Source: a virus
DNA length: 49,930 bases
Strand: one strand, 5' to 3'
Virus record (IMG/VR): IMGVR_UViG_3300042507_002017
Location: 1 to 49,930 of that record
Notes under the pieces: generated by a model
Database searches by the model: none
Told to the model about the DNA's origin: nothing
Seen by the model: the letters and a program-made list of their open reading frames with translations, nothing else
Position numbers and translations under genes: made by a program
Shown: positions 49,319-49,930 of the stretch, in pieces
How the letters are laid out: every line of letters starts with the position of its first letter
Position numbering within the stretch: position 1 is the stretch's first letter

Positions 49319-49538
49319 CAAATACACCAGTAGAAGCGAGGTGGGTATTGCTAAATACGGAACCACTCTGGAGAACAACAATGTAGACAATTACATGAAT
49401 CATCTTCAGCAAGAGTTGATGGATGCCACCCTGTACATAGAGAAAATCATGTATATGAATAGGGAAATAACCAGATTGGTTAAGGACACTCCAAACAACC
49501 AAGAACTAGGTGCATTAATAAGGAAATTAGTTAGTTAG
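49284..49538 (+). CDS. Conserved phage protein of the MazG/DUF5664-like type
   Basis: From the ATG at 49284 this is 84 residues: DKYTSRSEVGIAKYGTTLEN and NVDNYMNHLQQELMDATLYI (about 11-48). The GxxKYGTTL...NHLQQELMDA pattern recalls small phage proteins related to MazG-type nucleotide pyrophosphohydrolases, in which paired acidic residues bind metal. The neighbouring ribonucleotide reductase would fit a nucleotide-pool role. The family is a tentative call. An in-frame ATG at 49254 is less likely because it overlaps more of the preceding gene. Confidence 0.72.
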   Translation: MMKDKIVKQVVDKYTSRSEVGIAKYGTTLENNNVDNYMNHLQQELMDATLYIEKIMYMNREITRLVKDTPNNQELGALIRKLVS

Positions 49539-49552
49539 AATTTTCCGTTTCT

Positions 49553-49584
49553 CTTGGAATTTAGGGGGCCTTGAAGTAAATTTG
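49553..49584 (+). promoter_or_regulatory. Promoter of the ribonucleotide reductase gene
   Basis: CTTG (49553-49556), 20 bases, TAAATTTG (49577-49584), followed by CG. The -7 box is perfect. It lies 40 bases before the ATG at 49624 in the only gap of this operon part. Confidence 0.75.
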
Positions 49585-49623
49585 CGACCCTTTATTTTTC
49601 ACCCTTTAAAAAGACAAAATTTT

Positions 49624-49930
49624 ATGGATTTAGGATTGGATGCGTTGAGTAAATTGACGGTATTTAGTAAGTATGCGAAGTATGTTCCAGAGTTAAAAAG
49701 AAGAGAAACCTGGGACGAGATTGTTGACAGGTATGTACAAATGATGGTTAAGAAGTATCCAAAACTAGAAGACCAAATTGTGGAGACATCACAGTTTATC
49801 AGACAGAAGAAGGTGTTGCCTTCTATGAGAGCTCTTCAATTTGCTGGGCCAGCAGCTGAGGTGAACAATTCAAGGATTTACAACTGTTGCTATCTACCAA
49901 TTGATAGCATTCACAGCTTCAGTGAGACTA
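49624..49930 (+). CDS. Class II-like ribonucleotide reductase, 3' end outside window
   Basis: The first 102 codons are visible. They contain VFSKYAKYVPELKRRETWDE (about 14-33), DRYVQMMVKKYPKLEDQIVE and VLPSMRALQFAGPAAEVNNS followed by RIYNCCYLPI (about 68-97). The LPSMRALQFAG...NCCY pattern with its early Cys is that of monomeric, adenosylcobalamin-dependent class II reductases, which convert ribonucleotides to deoxyribonucleotides. The active-site core is beyond the edge, so the class is probable rather than proven. A strong promoter precedes it. Confidence 0.85.
   Translation, partial: MDLGLDALSKLTVFSKYAKYVPELKRRETWDEIVDRYVQMMVKKYPKLEDQIVETSQFIRQKKVLPSMRALQFAGPAAEVNNSRIYNCCYLPIDSIHSFSET

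Overview
The window looks like about 50 kb of a double-stranded DNA tailed phage that infects a member of the Bacteroidota and is related to the crAss-like phages (Crassvirales). The evidence is: a long TerL, an 861-residue portal and a roughly 500-residue capsid protein in one block; a tubular and ring-type tail set next to a giant 'muzzle/stabilization' protein; two IHF-like small proteins; an SSB, DnaG-type primase, SF2 helicase and family B polymerase replication set; and six promoters of the Bacteroidota type (TTTG, 19-21 bases, TAnnTTTG/A). Genes rarely have Shine-Dalgarno sequences and instead start after A-rich leaders. I saw no tRNA, integrase, lysin or RNA polymerase gene in the window. 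The family assignments are from recognition of motifs and gene order, not from a search.

Layout. Positions 1-23475 (minus strand) form the virion module. It is transcribed leftward from a strong promoter at 23486-23517 and runs: winged-helix protein, IHF-like protein, zinc ribbon, small proteins including a possible small terminase, TerL, portal, an SPFH/band-7 protein, scaffold, major capsid protein, capsid or connector proteins, Thr-rich fibre proteins and a tail-collar fibre, a metallophosphoesterase, ring, IHF-like and tubular proteins, and the 5' 1320 codons of the muzzle protein. Internal promoters lie before the scaffold gene and the phosphoesterase gene. A highly structured RNA region follows the capsid gene.

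Positions 23494-23985 are a non-coding divergence region with C-rich runs, a perfect ParB-binding parS 16-mer and a stem-loop. Positions 23986-29871 (plus strand) carry small, mostly unknown, probably early genes without Bacteroidota promoters. They include a 104-nt structured RNA, a short repeated upstream element and a predicted small lipoprotein.

Positions 29845-49930 (plus strand) are replication, recombination and nucleotide metabolism. The genes are family B DNA polymerase, replication-loader-like protein, DnaB-like helicase, SF2 helicase, Sak4-like ATPase, SSB-like protein, primase, DUF932-like protein, uracil-DNA glycosylase homologue, RIIA- and RIIB-like proteins, HNH nuclease, PD-(D/E)XK exonuclease, and the start of a class II ribonucleotide reductase. 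Both the polymerase and the DUF932-like protein end in a sliding-clamp-binding peptide.
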